Origin: Streptomyces sp. NK08204
Lineage (GTDB): Bacteria > Actinomycetota > Actinomycetes > Streptomycetales > Streptomycetaceae
DNA: 64,000 bases
Reading direction: 5' to 3'
Assembly (NCBI RefSeq): GCF_020400585.1
Contig: NZ_JAINVF010000012.1
Coordinates: 124,001-188,000 of the forward strand
Shown: piece after piece, positions 27,231 through 37,924 of the stretch
Layout: every line of letters starts with the position of its first letter
Numbering within the stretch: position 1 is the first letter of the stretch
Notes under the pieces: generated by a model
The model's database searches: none
The model's input: the letters and a program-made list of their open reading frames with translations, nothing else
Told to the model about the DNA's origin: nothing
Program-made: the position numbers and the translations under genes

Positions 27231-27815
27231 GTGGGGACCGTAACGATCGGCGTGTCGATCGCGGTCCCGGAGCCTCACGGCAGCCTGCTCCAGGAGCGGC
27301 GCGCGGGCTTCGGCGACGCCGCGGCTCACTGCATTCCCACGCATGTCACCCTGCTGCCGCCGACCGAGGTGGACGAGGCGGAGCTGCCCGCCATCGAGGC
27401 CCACCTCGCCGAGGTGGCCGCCGGCAGCCGCCCCTTCCCGATGTGCCTGTCCGGCACCGGCACCTTCCGGCCCCTGTCGCCGGTCGTCTACGTCCGGGTC
27501 GTGCAGGGCGCCGAGGAGTGCGCCCGGCTGCAGCAGCGGGTGCGCGACGCCTCCGGGCCCGTGGCGCGTGAGCTGCAGTTCCCGTACCACCCGCACGTCA
27601 CCGTCGCCCACGGCATCGAGGAGGCGGCGATGGACCGTGCCTTCGCGGAGCTGGCCGACTACGACGCCCAGTGGCCGTGCACCGGGTTCGCGCTGTACGA
27701 GCAGGGCGCCGACGAGGTGTGGCGCAAGCTGCGGGATTACACGTTCAGGGGAGCCGTGGTGCCCACGCAGGCCGGCCACGCGGGCGCCGAGCGCGACACG
27801 ATCGCCAGCCGCTAG
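27231..27815 (+). CDS. 2'-5' RNA ligase / 2H phosphoesterase superfamily protein
   Basis: 194 residues from a GTG preceded by ACAGGAGACGAC. The two defining H-x-T motifs are present: THVTLLPP (H38, T40) and PHVTVAH (H122, T124). Enzymes of this fold ligate or hydrolyse 2',3'-cyclic or 2'-5' phosphates in RNA or nucleotides. The natural substrate is unknown. It lies downstream of trpS in the same direction but behind a hairpin. Confidence 0.9.
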   Translation: MGTVTIGVSIAVPEPHGSLLQERRAGFGDAAAHCIPTHVTLLPPTEVDEAELPAIEAHLAEVAAGSRPFPMCLSGTGTFRPLSPVVYVRVVQGAEECARLQQRVRDASGPVARELQFPYHPHVTVAHGIEEAAMDRAFAELADYDAQWPCTGFALYEQGADEVWRKLRDYTFRGAVVPTQAGHAGAERDTIASR

Positions 27816-28031
27816 GGTTTCCGCTCTCCGGCCGGCCTCGGACCGGCAGCCTGCGCGACAGCGCGCCCGGCGGGTGCCGCAGCGCCCACATCACCAGCCG
27901 CCGCCGACCCCGGCCCTGTCGCCGCGATCGGGTCAGTCCTGTCCGGCCTGGGATTCTGGGTACCCGACACGAGCCGACGCCGGCCGGAAGGGGCCGAGAC
28001 ACGGGCGGTGCGACGAGGGCAGGAACGGATC

Positions 28032-29090
<1,059 letters not shown>

Positions 29091-30373
29091 CCAGGAACGC
29101 CGCGCCGGCGAGCAGCACCACCACCCCGCCCGCGATGCCCAGTGCGATCCCCGCCCCGCCGGAGCGACCCCCGGCGGCGCTCGCCACCCGCTTGGAGCCG
29201 GACCCGCCGGTCGCGGAACCCGCCTCGCCGGCCGAGGCACCGGCGCTCTGCTGCCCGCCGGCCTGCACGGCGCCCCTGGGCGGCACCAGTTCGCCCACCG
29301 CCCGTACCTTGCCGGATGCCTGGAAGCCCCAGTCGAGCAGCTTCGCGGCCTCCTTGTAGACCTCGTTGTGCTCGTGCTTCTCCGGGTTCATCACGGTGAC
29401 CAGCAGCACCCTGCCGTTCCGCTCGGCGACACCGGTGAACGTGGCACCCGCGTTGGTGGTGTTGCCGTTCTTCACGCCCGCGATGCCCTGGTAGACCGGC
29501 ACGTCGGTGTCGCCGCTCAGCAACCGGTTGGTGTTCTGGATCTCGGCCGAACCGAATGTCGCGCGGACGGTGGAGCAGTAGTCGCGGAAGTCCTTCTTCT
29601 GCAGCCCGGAACGGGCGAACAGCGTCAGGTCGTACGCCGACGACACCTGTCCCGGCGCGTCGTAGCCGTCGGGGCTGATCACATGGGTGTCCAGCGCCTG
29701 GAGTTCGTCGGCGTGGTCCTGCATGTCCTTGACGGTCTGCGGGACACCGCCGTTCATCGCGGCCAGCACGTGCACGGCGTCGTTGCCCGAGCGCAGGAAG
29801 ACGCCGAGCCACAGATCGCGCACGCTGTAGGTGCGGCCCTCCTTTATCCCCACGACGCTGCTGCCGACGCCCATGCCCGCGAGGTCGGACGCCGCCACCT
29901 TGTGCGTGGCCGACTTCGGGAAGCGGGGCAGCACGGTGTCCGCGAACAGCATCTTCAGCGTGCTCGCCGGGGGCAGCCGCCAGTGCGCGTTGTGCGCGGC
30001 CAGCACCTCTCCGGACTCCGCGTCGGAGACGATCCAGGCGCGGGCGGTGAGGTCCTTCGGCAGCGTGGGCACACCGGGGGCGGAATCCACCTGCGTGCCG
30101 GGCTGCCCGAGCCGCACCCCGCCCAATGTCGACATATGGGCCGGGGGCGCTGCCGTCGGGCTGGCCGAGGGATGCGGGGCCGCGAGCGCGGCGGGCGCGG
30201 TGACGGACAGGGAGAGCAGGGACAGCAGCGTGGCGGAGGTGACCAGCAGGGATCGCCTTGCGGTCTTTTTCGGTGCGGACACGATCGAGAACGTACCTGG
30301 AGCGAACACCGACGTCCCGCGCCCCTCCTCACCCCCGCCATGGAGCCGGGCACCGGCCAGCGATACTGACCCT

Positions 30374-30613
30374 ATGAAGCTCAGCCGCCCGGTCTCCTGG
30401 TTCCTGCTCGTCTTCGGAGTGTGGAGTTGGGTCATCTGGGTCACTTTCGTTAAGAATCTCGCCAAGGACAGCAGCGGGCTCGCCTTCGACGACGGCCACC
30501 CGACCGCCTACTTCTGGGTGCATCTACTACTGGCGATCGTTTCCTTCGTAATGGGGACGGTCATCGGGGTCATCGGGTTGCGCGGACTGCGCGCACTGCG
30601 CCGCACGCCATAG
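30374..30613 (+). CDS. Small two-helix membrane protein (SCO4848 family)
   Basis: 79 residues from the ATG at 30374. Two hydrophobic helices (VSWFLLVFGVWSWVIWVTFV and VHLLLAIVSFVMGTVIGVIG) flank a polar loop, and the end is arginine-rich. It matches the small actinobacterial membrane family I know as SCO4848. Function is unknown. It is divergent from the carboxypeptidase gene. Confidence 0.85.
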   Translation: MKLSRPVSWFLLVFGVWSWVIWVTFVKNLAKDSSGLAFDDGHPTAYFWVHLLLAIVSFVMGTVIGVIGLRGLRALRRTP

Positions 30614-30734
30614 CACCGGCCGTTACGCACGGGTGGCGGGAAATCGCTTTCTGTGTCCGTGGAGGCAACTAAAACCGGGGGGTAACAACACTCTGGGTAA
30701 GTTCTTGCCCTGTCTGGTCAGAAAGCCCTTCCCC

Positions 30735-30770
30735 CAGGTCAAAGACCTGTGATTAGGTGAGCGGCGCCAC
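30735..30770 (+). promoter_or_regulatory. Inverted repeats upstream of the peptide-binding protein gene
   Basis: CAGGTC-AAA-GACCTG (30735-30749) is a perfect 6-bp inverted repeat. Just after it, GTGAGCGGCGCCAC (30757-30770) fits the streptomycete Crp consensus GTG-N6-GNCAC as I remember it. Both lie 65-100 bases before the ATG. Whether either is an operator is untested. Confidence 0.35.
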
Positions 30771-30834
30771 TTAGGGGAGTGGCGTAATTGTGCTGGCCAG
30801 GGGTAGGGCCGTAGGGCCTGGGAGGGGCACCACC

Positions 30835-32394
30835 ATGCGATCGGTTCGCATGCGCATTCTCGTGACGCTGATCGCGCTCGCGGTCGTGGGCATCGGCGGC
30901 TGGCAGTTGCTGCCGTCGCAGGACAACAAAGACAAGACCATCAGGGTCGGAACAACGGACGCGGTGACGTCACTGGACCCGGCCGGGGCCTACGACGCCG
31001 GTTCCTGGGCGCTGTTCAGCAACGTCTTCCAGTCGCTGCTGACCTTCGAGCCGGGCGGGGTCGAGCCGGTCCCGGACGCGGCGAAGAGCTGCTCGTTCCA
31101 GGGCTCGGGCCTGAAGACGTACCGGTGCACGCTGCGTGAGGGGATCACCTTCCCCAGCGGGCGCACGATGACCGCCGAGGACGTGAAGTACTCCTTCGAC
31201 CGGGTCAAGAAGATCGACTCGGACGTCGGCCCGTCGTCCCTGTTCTCCACGCTCGGCTCGGTGAGCGCAGACAACGAGACGACGGTCACCTTCCACCTGT
31301 CGTCCCCGGACGCCACGTTCCCGCAGAAGGTGGCGACCGGCGCCGGTTCGATCGTCGACAAGGACCGGTACCCGGCCACCAGCCTGCGCACCGATTCCGG
31401 TGCCGACGGCAGCGGGCCGTACCAGCTGACGTCGTACGTGAAGGACAGCAAGGCCGTCCTCACGCCGAACACGAGCTACCAGGGCGACCTCAGCGACACC
31501 GGCCGCCCCGTGGAGCTGCGCTACTACGGCGACTCCGAGAAGCTCGACGCCGCCTGGCGGGCCAAGCAGATCGACGTCGCCAGCCGGACGCTGCCGCCGG
31601 ACGTGCTGTCCGGGCTGAACCCGAGTGACCCGAAGAAGCGTGTCACCGAGTCCGACAGCTCCGAGACCCACAACCTGTACCTGAACACCCGGGCCGGCTC
31701 GCCGCTGCACGACGTGCGCGTGCGCCGCGCGATGGCCTGGCTGGTCAACCGCGAGAAGCTCGCCGCCACGGTGTACCAGGGCACGGTCGACCCGCTGTAC
31801 TCGCTGATCCCGACCGGCATTCCCGGCCACACCACGTCGTTCTTCGACACGTACCCGACGCAGAACGTCGCCAAGGCCCGCGAACTGCTCACCCAGGCCG
31901 GCGTCACGCTCCCTGTGCGCTTCACCTTCGGCTACGGCAAGGGCCGGGGCGCGGGTGCGGAGGAGGCCGCGGCGCTGAAGGAGCAGCTCGAGGCGGGCGG
32001 CCTGTTCAAGGTGGACGTCCAGGGATACGAGTGGACCGAATTCCAGAAGCGCTGGGTCACCGGGAAGATGGATGCCTGGGCGGTCGGCTGGGTGGCGGAC
32101 TACCCGGACCCGGACACCTTCGGCTCCCCCCTCGTGGGCACCGGCTCGACCATGAACACGGGCTACAGCAACAAGGCGGTCGACAACCTCATCCTCAACA
32201 GCCAGCAGTTCGCCGACCGCAGCCGCGCCGGGAACGACTTCCGCGAGATCCAGGCGACCGTCGCCAGCGACGTCCCGCTGATTCCGCTGTGGCAGCGCAA
32301 GGAGTACGTGGTCAGCACGGAGGACGTGGGCGGCGGCCAGTACCTCGACGACGGCACGGGTGTGTTCCGGCTGTGGCGCCTGAACTGGATCTGA
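30835..32394 (+). CDS. Family 5 peptide/nickel ABC-type substrate-binding protein, orphan
   Basis: 519 residues from the ATG at 30835 (GGGAGGGGC upstream). An uncleaved-looking N-terminal helix (MRILVTLIALAVVGIGGWQLL) anchors it; there is no lipobox, unusual for the family. SBP_bac_5 features include RVGTTDAVTSLDPAGAYD, LREGITFPSGRTMTAEDVKYSFDRV (core TAEDVKYSFDRV), VRRAMAWLVNREKL and GWVADYPDPDTF. No permease or ATPase gene is adjacent: downstream is a pseudogene on the other strand. It may serve a transporter encoded elsewhere or act as a sensor. Confidence 0.93.
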   Translation: MRSVRMRILVTLIALAVVGIGGWQLLPSQDNKDKTIRVGTTDAVTSLDPAGAYDAGSWALFSNVFQSLLTFEPGGVEPVPDAAKSCSFQGSGLKTYRCTLREGITFPSGRTMTAEDVKYSFDRVKKIDSDVGPSSLFSTLGSVSADNETTVTFHLSSPDATFPQKVATGAGSIVDKDRYPATSLRTDSGADGSGPYQLTSYVKDSKAVLTPNTSYQGDLSDTGRPVELRYYGDSEKLDAAWRAKQIDVASRTLPPDVLSGLNPSDPKKRVTESDSSETHNLYLNTRAGSPLHDVRVRRAMAWLVNREKLAATVYQGTVDPLYSLIPTGIPGHTTSFFDTYPTQNVAKARELLTQAGVTLPVRFTFGYGKGRGAGAEEAAALKEQLEAGGLFKVDVQGYEWTEFQKRWVTGKMDAWAVGWVADYPDPDTFGSPLVGTGSTMNTGYSNKAVDNLILNSQQFADRSRAGNDFREIQATVASDVPLIPLWQRKEYVVSTEDVGGGQYLDDGTGVFRLWRLNWI

Positions 32395-32411
32395 TCGCTC
32401 GACCGATCTGA

Positions 32412-33021
32412 TCACTCGACCGCGGGCCTGCCCGCTGCCAGGACCGGTGTCACGTCCAAGGCGACACCGGTCCCGATGGCGGCGGGCAGAACGACGGTCT
32501 CCCCCGGGGGACCAGGGACGGTGGTGCTCGTACCCGTCCCCCGTGGGATCCGTCAGCACGTGGAGCCGCTGGTGCCTGCGGTCGACGATCACATGGACCA
32601 GGATCTTCGCGCCGGCGTAGGCCCTGACCTTGTCACGCACATCGGTCTTCCGGTTACTGGACGTGACCTCGAGGACCAGACCGGAAACAGCTGGTGTCGT
32701 AACAGCTGTCCTCGATGTGGTGGTCCCGGAAGCCGGCGTCGACGAGTGAAAGGTCCGGAATCGCATAGTCCTCGGTGCCGGTCGGCAACCAGAGGCCGAC
32801 TCCCTGCACCACTTCGCTGTCACCGTCGGCCAGACCTGCGGCGATGAAGGCGCGCATGAGCCTCGTCAGGGTTACGGCGTGCGAGCCGTCCGGCGGCGGG
32901 GACACGACGATCCGGCCTCCGCGGACCTCGACGCGGTTGCCGGGTTGCGCTCCATGAGCCGGTTGGCTTCCGAGATCAGCGGTCGGTGTCCATGGAGCCG
33001 CTCGACGGATGCCGCGGACAT
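32412..33021 (-). pseudogene. Uma2-family (PD-D/ExK nuclease-like) pseudogene, three frameshifts
   Basis: Four pieces in shifting frames follow the intact Uma2 protein encoded at 47984-48613: MSAASVERLHGHRPL... LMERNP; then RVEVRGGRIVVSPPPDGSHA to LWLPTGTEDYAIPDLSLVDA; then SGLVLEVTSSNRKTDVRDKV to RHQRLHVLTDP; then ETVVLPAAIGTGVALDVTP ending at 32412. The upstream 50 bases, including TACGATG and the GGGAGGCAC ribosome site, are nearly identical to those of the intact copy. It is clearly decayed. Confidence 0.88.
32441..32473. terminator. Perfect 11-bp hairpin in the pseudogene 3' end
   Basis: GGACCGGTGTC and GACACCGGTCC flank an 11-base loop, 47 bases after the SBP stop. It could terminate SBP transcription. 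No other terminator is visible there. Confidence 0.5.
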
Positions 33022-33111
33022 CACGTGCCTCCCGTGGGCTGGTGTCGAGGGCGTCATCGTAGGCAGCCCCCTGAACCACGTGTGCCGTTCGGCGCGTTCA
33101 CCCGAAAGTGA

Positions 33112-33858
33112 TCACTCGCCCTCCCGCCCCCTCTTCCCCGGATCCGGCAGCGCCTTCGTCATCCCCGGCAGGAAGTCCGTGAACAGCTCGTGGATCTCCA
33201 GCACGAGCGGCCGCAGCACCCGGAACCGGGCCAGGGCGACTCCCCGCGCGGTGAGCCGGGCCCCGCGCCGGGCCAGCCGGTAGCTGCGCTCGCGCCCCTC
33301 CGTGCGGTCGAAGATCCAGTACAGCACCAGCCCCATCTGGGACAGCCACATCAGTTCCGGCAGCACGTCCCGCAGTTCGGGCGCCACCTTCGACCTGGAC
33401 CCGGCCAGGACCTCCCGGTGCACGCTGATGGCCTGCTCGCGCGCGTGCTCGCTCTCCGGGGAGAAGGGGCTGAGGGGACTGTCCGGGTCGGCGGCGTTCT
33501 TGAAGAACTGGACGGCGAACTCGTGGTACGGCCGGGCGATGTCCAGCCATGCGGTCAGCACGCCCGCGAGCCGCGCCTCCAGGTCGGTCTCCTGCTCCAG
33601 AACCGCCCGCACCGCCACCTGGTGCTCGGCGGCGATCCGGTCGTAGAAGCCCTGGATGAGGTGTTCCTTGCCCTCGAAGTAGTAGTACGCGTTGCCGACC
33701 GAGACCCCGGCCTCCGTGGCGATGGCCCGCATGGTCGTCTTGTCGTAGCCGCGCTCCTGGAACAACCGCATCGCTGTCTCCAGGATCAGCGCGCGGGTCT
33801 GCTCGGACTTGCTGCTGTGGGGGCCGGCCGCCTCGGGGCCGTCGTTCTTCGCGGGCAC
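33112..33858 (-). CDS. TetR-family transcriptional regulator
   Basis: 248 residues from the GTG at 33858. The HTH lies at about residues 20-65 (ALILETAMRLFQERGYDKTT; AGVSVGNAYYYFEGKEHL) and is followed by a helical ligand domain. No ribosome site precedes it, but TAGGCT lies nine bases upstream, so the message may be leaderless. A GTG at 33882 would add eight residues including a rare TTA leucine codon, which would make it bldA-dependent. Targets are unknown; the neighbouring VOC gene is in the same direction, upstream. Confidence 0.88.
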   Translation of the reverse strand: MPAKNDGPEAAGPHSSKSEQTRALILETAMRLFQERGYDKTTMRAIATEAGVSVGNAYYYFEGKEHLIQGFYDRIAAEHQVAVRAVLEQETDLEARLAGVLTAWLDIARPYHEFAVQFFKNAADPDSPLSPFSPESEHAREQAISVHREVLAGSRSKVAPELRDVLPELMWLSQMGLVLYWIFDRTEGRERSYRLARRGARLTARGVALARFRVLRPLVLEIHELFTDFLPGMTKALPDPGKRGREGE

Positions 33859-33919
33859 GACAGGAGAGCCTAACGAGTGCACCGGACCCCGCCGGAGCAG
33901 GAGACCGAGAAGGGGAGCT

Positions 33920-34330
33920 TCATCCCCTGCGCCCCAGCTCCGGCCGCTTGGTGTAGTCGGTGAAGCCCAGGACGTTCCCCCACGGGTCGGCGATCTCCAC
34001 GGTCCACCCGGTGGCCACGGGGAATGCCTCGTCCAGCGCCGTGATCCCGGCGGCGGCCAGCTCCCGCGCCGCCGCCCGCGCGTCCGGCACCTCCAGCCAG
34101 ACCCGCGGCGAGGGCCACGGCGGCGGCCGGTGCCCCAGCTCCTCCTCCGCCCGCAGCAGGATCCCGGGCGTCTCCGCGCCGACCTTCAGCAGCGCGATCC
34201 CGGCTTCGTCGAACCGGAACCCGACCGTGAACCCGGCCCGCTCGTAGAACCCGACGGCCTGCCCGAGGTCCCCGACGGGCAGCAGTACGTTGTCGAACCC
34301 GAGCAGCTCGTACGACTCCTTGTCTGACAT
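33920..34330 (-). CDS. VOC (glyoxalase/bleomycin-resistance) superfamily protein
   Basis: 136 residues with the paired beta-alpha-beta-beta-beta layout: GFDNVLLPVGDLGQAVGFYE at the start, and a second half with VWLEVPDARAAARELAAAG and EIADPWGNVLGFTDY. Members include lyases, dioxygenases and drug-binding proteins; metal ligands cannot be assigned safely here. The substrate is unknown. Confidence 0.87.
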   Translation of the reverse strand: MSDKESYELLGFDNVLLPVGDLGQAVGFYERAGFTVGFRFDEAGIALLKVGAETPGILLRAEEELGHRPPPWPSPRVWLEVPDARAAARELAAAGITALDEAFPVATGWTVEIADPWGNVLGFTDYTKRPELGRRG

Positions 34331-34375
34331 GTCATCAGATTAGAGCGGCAGGGACGGCAAGCCGGCCCGAAACGC

Positions 34376-34417
34376 CCGAGGGCCCTGCTTCCGGAGCACC
34401 GGAAACAGGACCCTCGG
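34376..34417. terminator. Hairpin terminator between the VOC and DNRLRE genes
   Basis: CCGAGGGCCCTGCTTCCGG pairs with CCGGAAACAGGACCCTCGG (19 bp, two mismatches) around a 4-base loop. It lies 16 bases beyond the stop of the large minus-strand gene. Confidence 0.85.
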
Positions 34418-34432
34418 ACCGGCCGGTCCGGC

Positions 34433-37400
34433 TCACCCGATGGCGATGCGGGTGAGCCAGTAGTCCTTGGCCGAGATGATCTCGGTGCCGGAACCGGTGA
34501 GGGTGCTCCTGCCCCCCGAGTAGAACCGGACGGAACCGTCGGAGCGGACGGCCCAGATGTCCGGGATGCTGTCCCCGTCGGTGCTGGGCGTGCCGATCAG
34601 CAGCGGGACGCTGCTGCTGAGCCAGCCGGACGCGGCGTACTCGAGGTCGGCACCGCCCGAGGAGTTGGCACCGGCGGCGAGGGAGTTGAGGTCGACCCCG
34701 CCGTTGCTGTCAGCGATGCCCTTGCGGAGCATGAGGCGGCCCGAGACGTTGCTGCGGTAGACGAAGTCGGTGACGCCGTCGCCGCTGACGTCAAGCGCGG
34801 TGACGAGGTCGCGGTCCTTCCAGGCGGTGGCGGAGAGCCGGATCGCCCGGTCGATGGTCGCGCCGTGGTAGCCGGTGAAGACCCACAGCTCGTCGTCCGT
34901 GCCGTTCCTGACGGTGGCGAAGAAGTCGGTACGACCGTCTCCCGTGGCGTCCCCGGCACTGATGATCTGGGTGAAGTCGGCAGGGTCGGGTGATCCCTCG
35001 GGCAGGAGGATCTCCCGGCGCTTGTCGATGTTCACGGCGCCATAGCCGTCGCCGGGGTAGACCCAGAGCCTGCCGCCGACGCGTACTACGAGGTCCTGGA
35101 GGCCGTCGCCGCCGTAGATGTCGCCGTTGTGGGTGATCAAGGCACCCTTGAAGTGCCCGGGGGGCGCCGCGACGAAGGGCGGCAGGTTGTCGCCGGCCGG
35201 GTCCTTGTCGGGGTTGGCGCGGTAGGCACCGGACATGGAGTAGTCCAGGTCACCCGTCGGCTTGTTCGGGTCGTCCTTGTCGGCCTGGGACGGGTACAGG
35301 GCGAGGTTGCCGCCCTCGGTGACGGCCATGAGGTCGGGCATGCCGTCACCGGTGAAGTCGCCGGCCTTGTCGGCCTGGTCCCGCGGGCTGACGTAGAAGA
35401 AGTACTTCGTCGGCTGCGAGGGGTTGCCGGCGCTGTCCACGGTGCGGACGTACAGCACGTTGGGTCCGGCGGTCGGCGGCTTGGCGTTGGTGATCGTGGC
35501 GGTGACGGAGGTGTCGGTCCCGGCGGCACGGCTCAGGGAGTAGGGGTAGTAGGGGGAGTTGAACCCGTACTCGTAGCGGACGACGTCGGTGTTGAGGGCG
35601 CGGAAGGTGAAGGAACCGGGGGTGCCGAACTTCTTGGTGCTCCAGTTGGCGTCCTCCTCGTCGTTGCCGAAGCCGTTGTCGTCGCGGTCGGCGTCCGGGA
35701 AGTCGGTGGAGGTGACCACGGGCGGTCTGGGCGCCGTGCTGTCGAAGACGAACCGGCAGGACGTCTTGGCCGGAGCGTAGCCGGACGAACTGCCGGCGTC
35801 GTCCCGGGCCTCCACGCGCCACGAGTAGGTGGTGCCGTTGGTCAGCTTCAGGTCGCCGGTGTCGGCACTCGCGGTCTCCAGGGCCGTGCCCTTGTCGTCG
35901 CCCACGTACTTCTTGCCGGCGGATCCGAGGAGGTCACCGGTGGTGTCCCACTTGCCCATGGGCCACAGGTCGAAGTTGAGGAAGTCGAGGTTCTTGTCCT
36001 TGTCGGTGGCCTTGGCCGTGAAGGTCAGGTTGCTCGGGCCCATGCGCACGTACGGCGTGGTGGTGGTGCACTTGGCGTCCGGCCCGAGGTCGAGCGAGCC
36101 GGAGACGATGCTGGGCCTGCGGTTGTAGACCAGCTCCAGCACAGGGGCGTTGTCGCCGTCGGCCTGGAACTTCTTCCACGCGTACTGGGAGTGCTCGTCG
36201 CGGGCGCGCACGCCGAAGGTGATCGTGTCCTCGCCCTTGTCGGCGGTCTGCTGGGCGCCCTTCCTCACGTCGAACGCCTCGTACGCGTCGTGGCAGCGAC
36301 TCGACTTCCAGCCATGGGCGAAACTCTTGCTGGCCAGCTTGTTGCCGTCGTGCAGCTTCGGGGCGTTCTTCCAGTTGGTGTGTGAGTCGATCTCTCCAGT
36401 GAGGTGCACGCTCATCGAGCGTGCGCTGCAGGACCAGGAGTACGTCTCCAGCATGCGCAGCTTGGCACTGGTGATCTTGGTGCCCTTCAGGTCCTTGTCG
36501 AAGGAGATGTTGAAGAACGACCGGGAGGTGCCCCAGGTGTCGGACTCGAAGCCGACGCGGGCCTCGTGGGTGCCGCCCTTGTTGAAGCCCTTGCCGTTGT
36601 AGAAGGTGGCGTTGGGGAAGCGGTTGTAGGCGGTGGTCCAGTTCTGCGTGTGCTTCTTGACCGAGGGGTCGATGAACACCGGATACGTGGTCGCCGGGTC
36701 GGCCAGGAAGTCCTGGTCGGGGGTGAGCAGCCACTTCCCCGCGGACAGGTCGGCATCGACCAGGGCGCCGAGCGAGTCGGGCGAGGGACCGTCGAGGGAG
36801 GGCAGGCTCAGCGTCGCCGCCGAGCCGGTCTGCGAGGGGCCCGGTGTCGGCTCGGCCGGGGCCGACGGCAGCGGGGACTCCGACACGGTCGGCTCGGGAC
36901 CGTCCGTGGCCGAGGGCAGGGCTTCGACGTTGGTGTCGCTCTGCTCGTCGGACTCGACGGGAGCTTCCTCGGTGGGGCTGGGGCTCGTGCTGTCGCCCGC
37001 CGCGGGATCGGTGGAGTCGGAGGGATCCGGGGTCTCGGGCTCGGTCGGCTGGGCCGTCTCGCCCACGGTGCTGTCGCTGACGGCCGGCAGCCCGCTGCTG
37101 TCCCACATCAGCGGGGTGGGCGAAACCGCGACCTCGTCGCCGTTGACGTCCTCGGCACTGACGATGCCGGAGGACGGACTCAGACGGAAGGTGAGGTCGG
37201 CGGAGTGCAGGCCGTACGCGAGCTGCTGGACGTGGGGGTCGGACGCCGCCTGACGGTTCTTCAGCACGATGAGCTGGGAGAAGCCGTCGTCGTCGGCGGT
37301 CAGGACGAGGTCGCCGCCCGGGAAGATGTCCGGGTACAGCGCGCGGTTGCCGTCGATAATGGGCGTGGGCACGGTGTCGGGCCAGGTGAGCTGGACGTCA

Positions 37401-37924
37401 TGGTCGCCGACGTGCAGGGTGACCAGCGGAGTCCCGGTGTCGGCTGTGGTGGCCCCCTTCAGCAGGGAGATACGGCTCACGGTCGAACGGGAGGCGTGCC
37501 GGGCACTGCCGCCTCCGTGAGAGCCGGGCGAGAAGACCACGCGGGTGTTGGTGGCCGCCGGTTCCCACCCGGCCTTGGTGCGGTGCAGTGTCGGGTTGAT
37601 CCTCTTCCACTCACCGCCGACCTTGGCGCGGATCGGGGAGGAGTACAGCCGTTTCATCATGAGGCCGTCGGGGCGGGCCCAGGTGGTGGAATGCGCGGTA
37701 CGGGCAGCGGTGACCTCGACGTTCCTGCCGGTCCGCGCTGCTTGGGCCAGGGCGGCGGCCTCGCTGGCGGTCTTCGCGGGCCGGTTGTGGTTCCCGTTTT
37801 CGCCGTGCGAGGCGTCGCCGTCCATCCGGAACCCGGCGTAGACGATTCCGGTAGTGGCGAGCGCGGCTGCGAGCAGCGCCGCGCCGGCCCTGCTGCTGGG
37901 CGTGCGGCGCCAGTTGCGCGTCAT
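34433..37924 (-). CDS. Secreted DNRLRE-domain / VCBS-repeat protein
   Basis: 1163 residues from the ATG at 37924 (GGGGAAGGGGAAC upstream). A signal or anchor helix (AGAALLAAALATTGIVYAG) leads into a beta-rich N-terminal region, an acidic S/T/P/E linker (about 280-370), and a DNRLRE-type module (YPVFIDPSVKKHTQNWTTAY; KGTKITSAKLRMLETYSWSC). A fibronectin-like stretch follows, then FG-GAP/VCBS calcium-binding repeats (AGDFTGDGMPDLMAV, AGDATGDGRTDFFATV, ALDVSGDGVTDFVY). In WapA-type toxins the DNRLRE module is the wall-binding part of the same polypeptide as the RHS repeats; here it is a separate gene divergent from the RHS toxin. A delivery or anchoring role is inferred. Confidence 0.85.
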   Translation of the reverse strand: MTRNWRRTPSSRAGAALLAAALATTGIVYAGFRMDGDASHGENGNHNRPAKTASEAAALAQAARTGRNVEVTAARTAHSTTWARPDGLMMKRLYSSPIRAKVGGEWKRINPTLHRTKAGWEPAATNTRVVFSPGSHGGGSARHASRSTVSRISLLKGATTADTGTPLVTLHVGDHDVQLTWPDTVPTPIIDGNRALYPDIFPGGDLVLTADDDGFSQLIVLKNRQAASDPHVQQLAYGLHSADLTFRLSPSSGIVSAEDVNGDEVAVSPTPLMWDSSGLPAVSDSTVGETAQPTEPETPDPSDSTDPAAGDSTSPSPTEEAPVESDEQSDTNVEALPSATDGPEPTVSESPLPSAPAEPTPGPSQTGSAATLSLPSLDGPSPDSLGALVDADLSAGKWLLTPDQDFLADPATTYPVFIDPSVKKHTQNWTTAYNRFPNATFYNGKGFNKGGTHEARVGFESDTWGTSRSFFNISFDKDLKGTKITSAKLRMLETYSWSCSARSMSVHLTGEIDSHTNWKNAPKLHDGNKLASKSFAHGWKSSRCHDAYEAFDVRKGAQQTADKGEDTITFGVRARDEHSQYAWKKFQADGDNAPVLELVYNRRPSIVSGSLDLGPDAKCTTTTPYVRMGPSNLTFTAKATDKDKNLDFLNFDLWPMGKWDTTGDLLGSAGKKYVGDDKGTALETASADTGDLKLTNGTTYSWRVEARDDAGSSSGYAPAKTSCRFVFDSTAPRPPVVTSTDFPDADRDDNGFGNDEEDANWSTKKFGTPGSFTFRALNTDVVRYEYGFNSPYYPYSLSRAAGTDTSVTATITNAKPPTAGPNVLYVRTVDSAGNPSQPTKYFFYVSPRDQADKAGDFTGDGMPDLMAVTEGGNLALYPSQADKDDPNKPTGDLDYSMSGAYRANPDKDPAGDNLPPFVAAPPGHFKGALITHNGDIYGGDGLQDLVVRVGGRLWVYPGDGYGAVNIDKRREILLPEGSPDPADFTQIISAGDATGDGRTDFFATVRNGTDDELWVFTGYHGATIDRAIRLSATAWKDRDLVTALDVSGDGVTDFVYRSNVSGRLMLRKGIADSNGGVDLNSLAAGANSSGGADLEYAASGWLSSSVPLLIGTPSTDGDSIPDIWAVRSDGSVRFYSGGRSTLTGSGTEIISAKDYWLTRIAIG

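Noticed and set aside
30970..32823. A 617-codon minus-strand open frame opposite the SBP gene
   Set aside because: Only its first part is meaningful, as a fragment of the Uma2 pseudogene. The rest is a shadow of the SBP gene.
33112..34330. TetR and VOC genes as a defined resistance operon
   Set aside because: They are on the same strand but each has its own start region, and nothing in the sequence shows the VOC protein is a resistance determinant.
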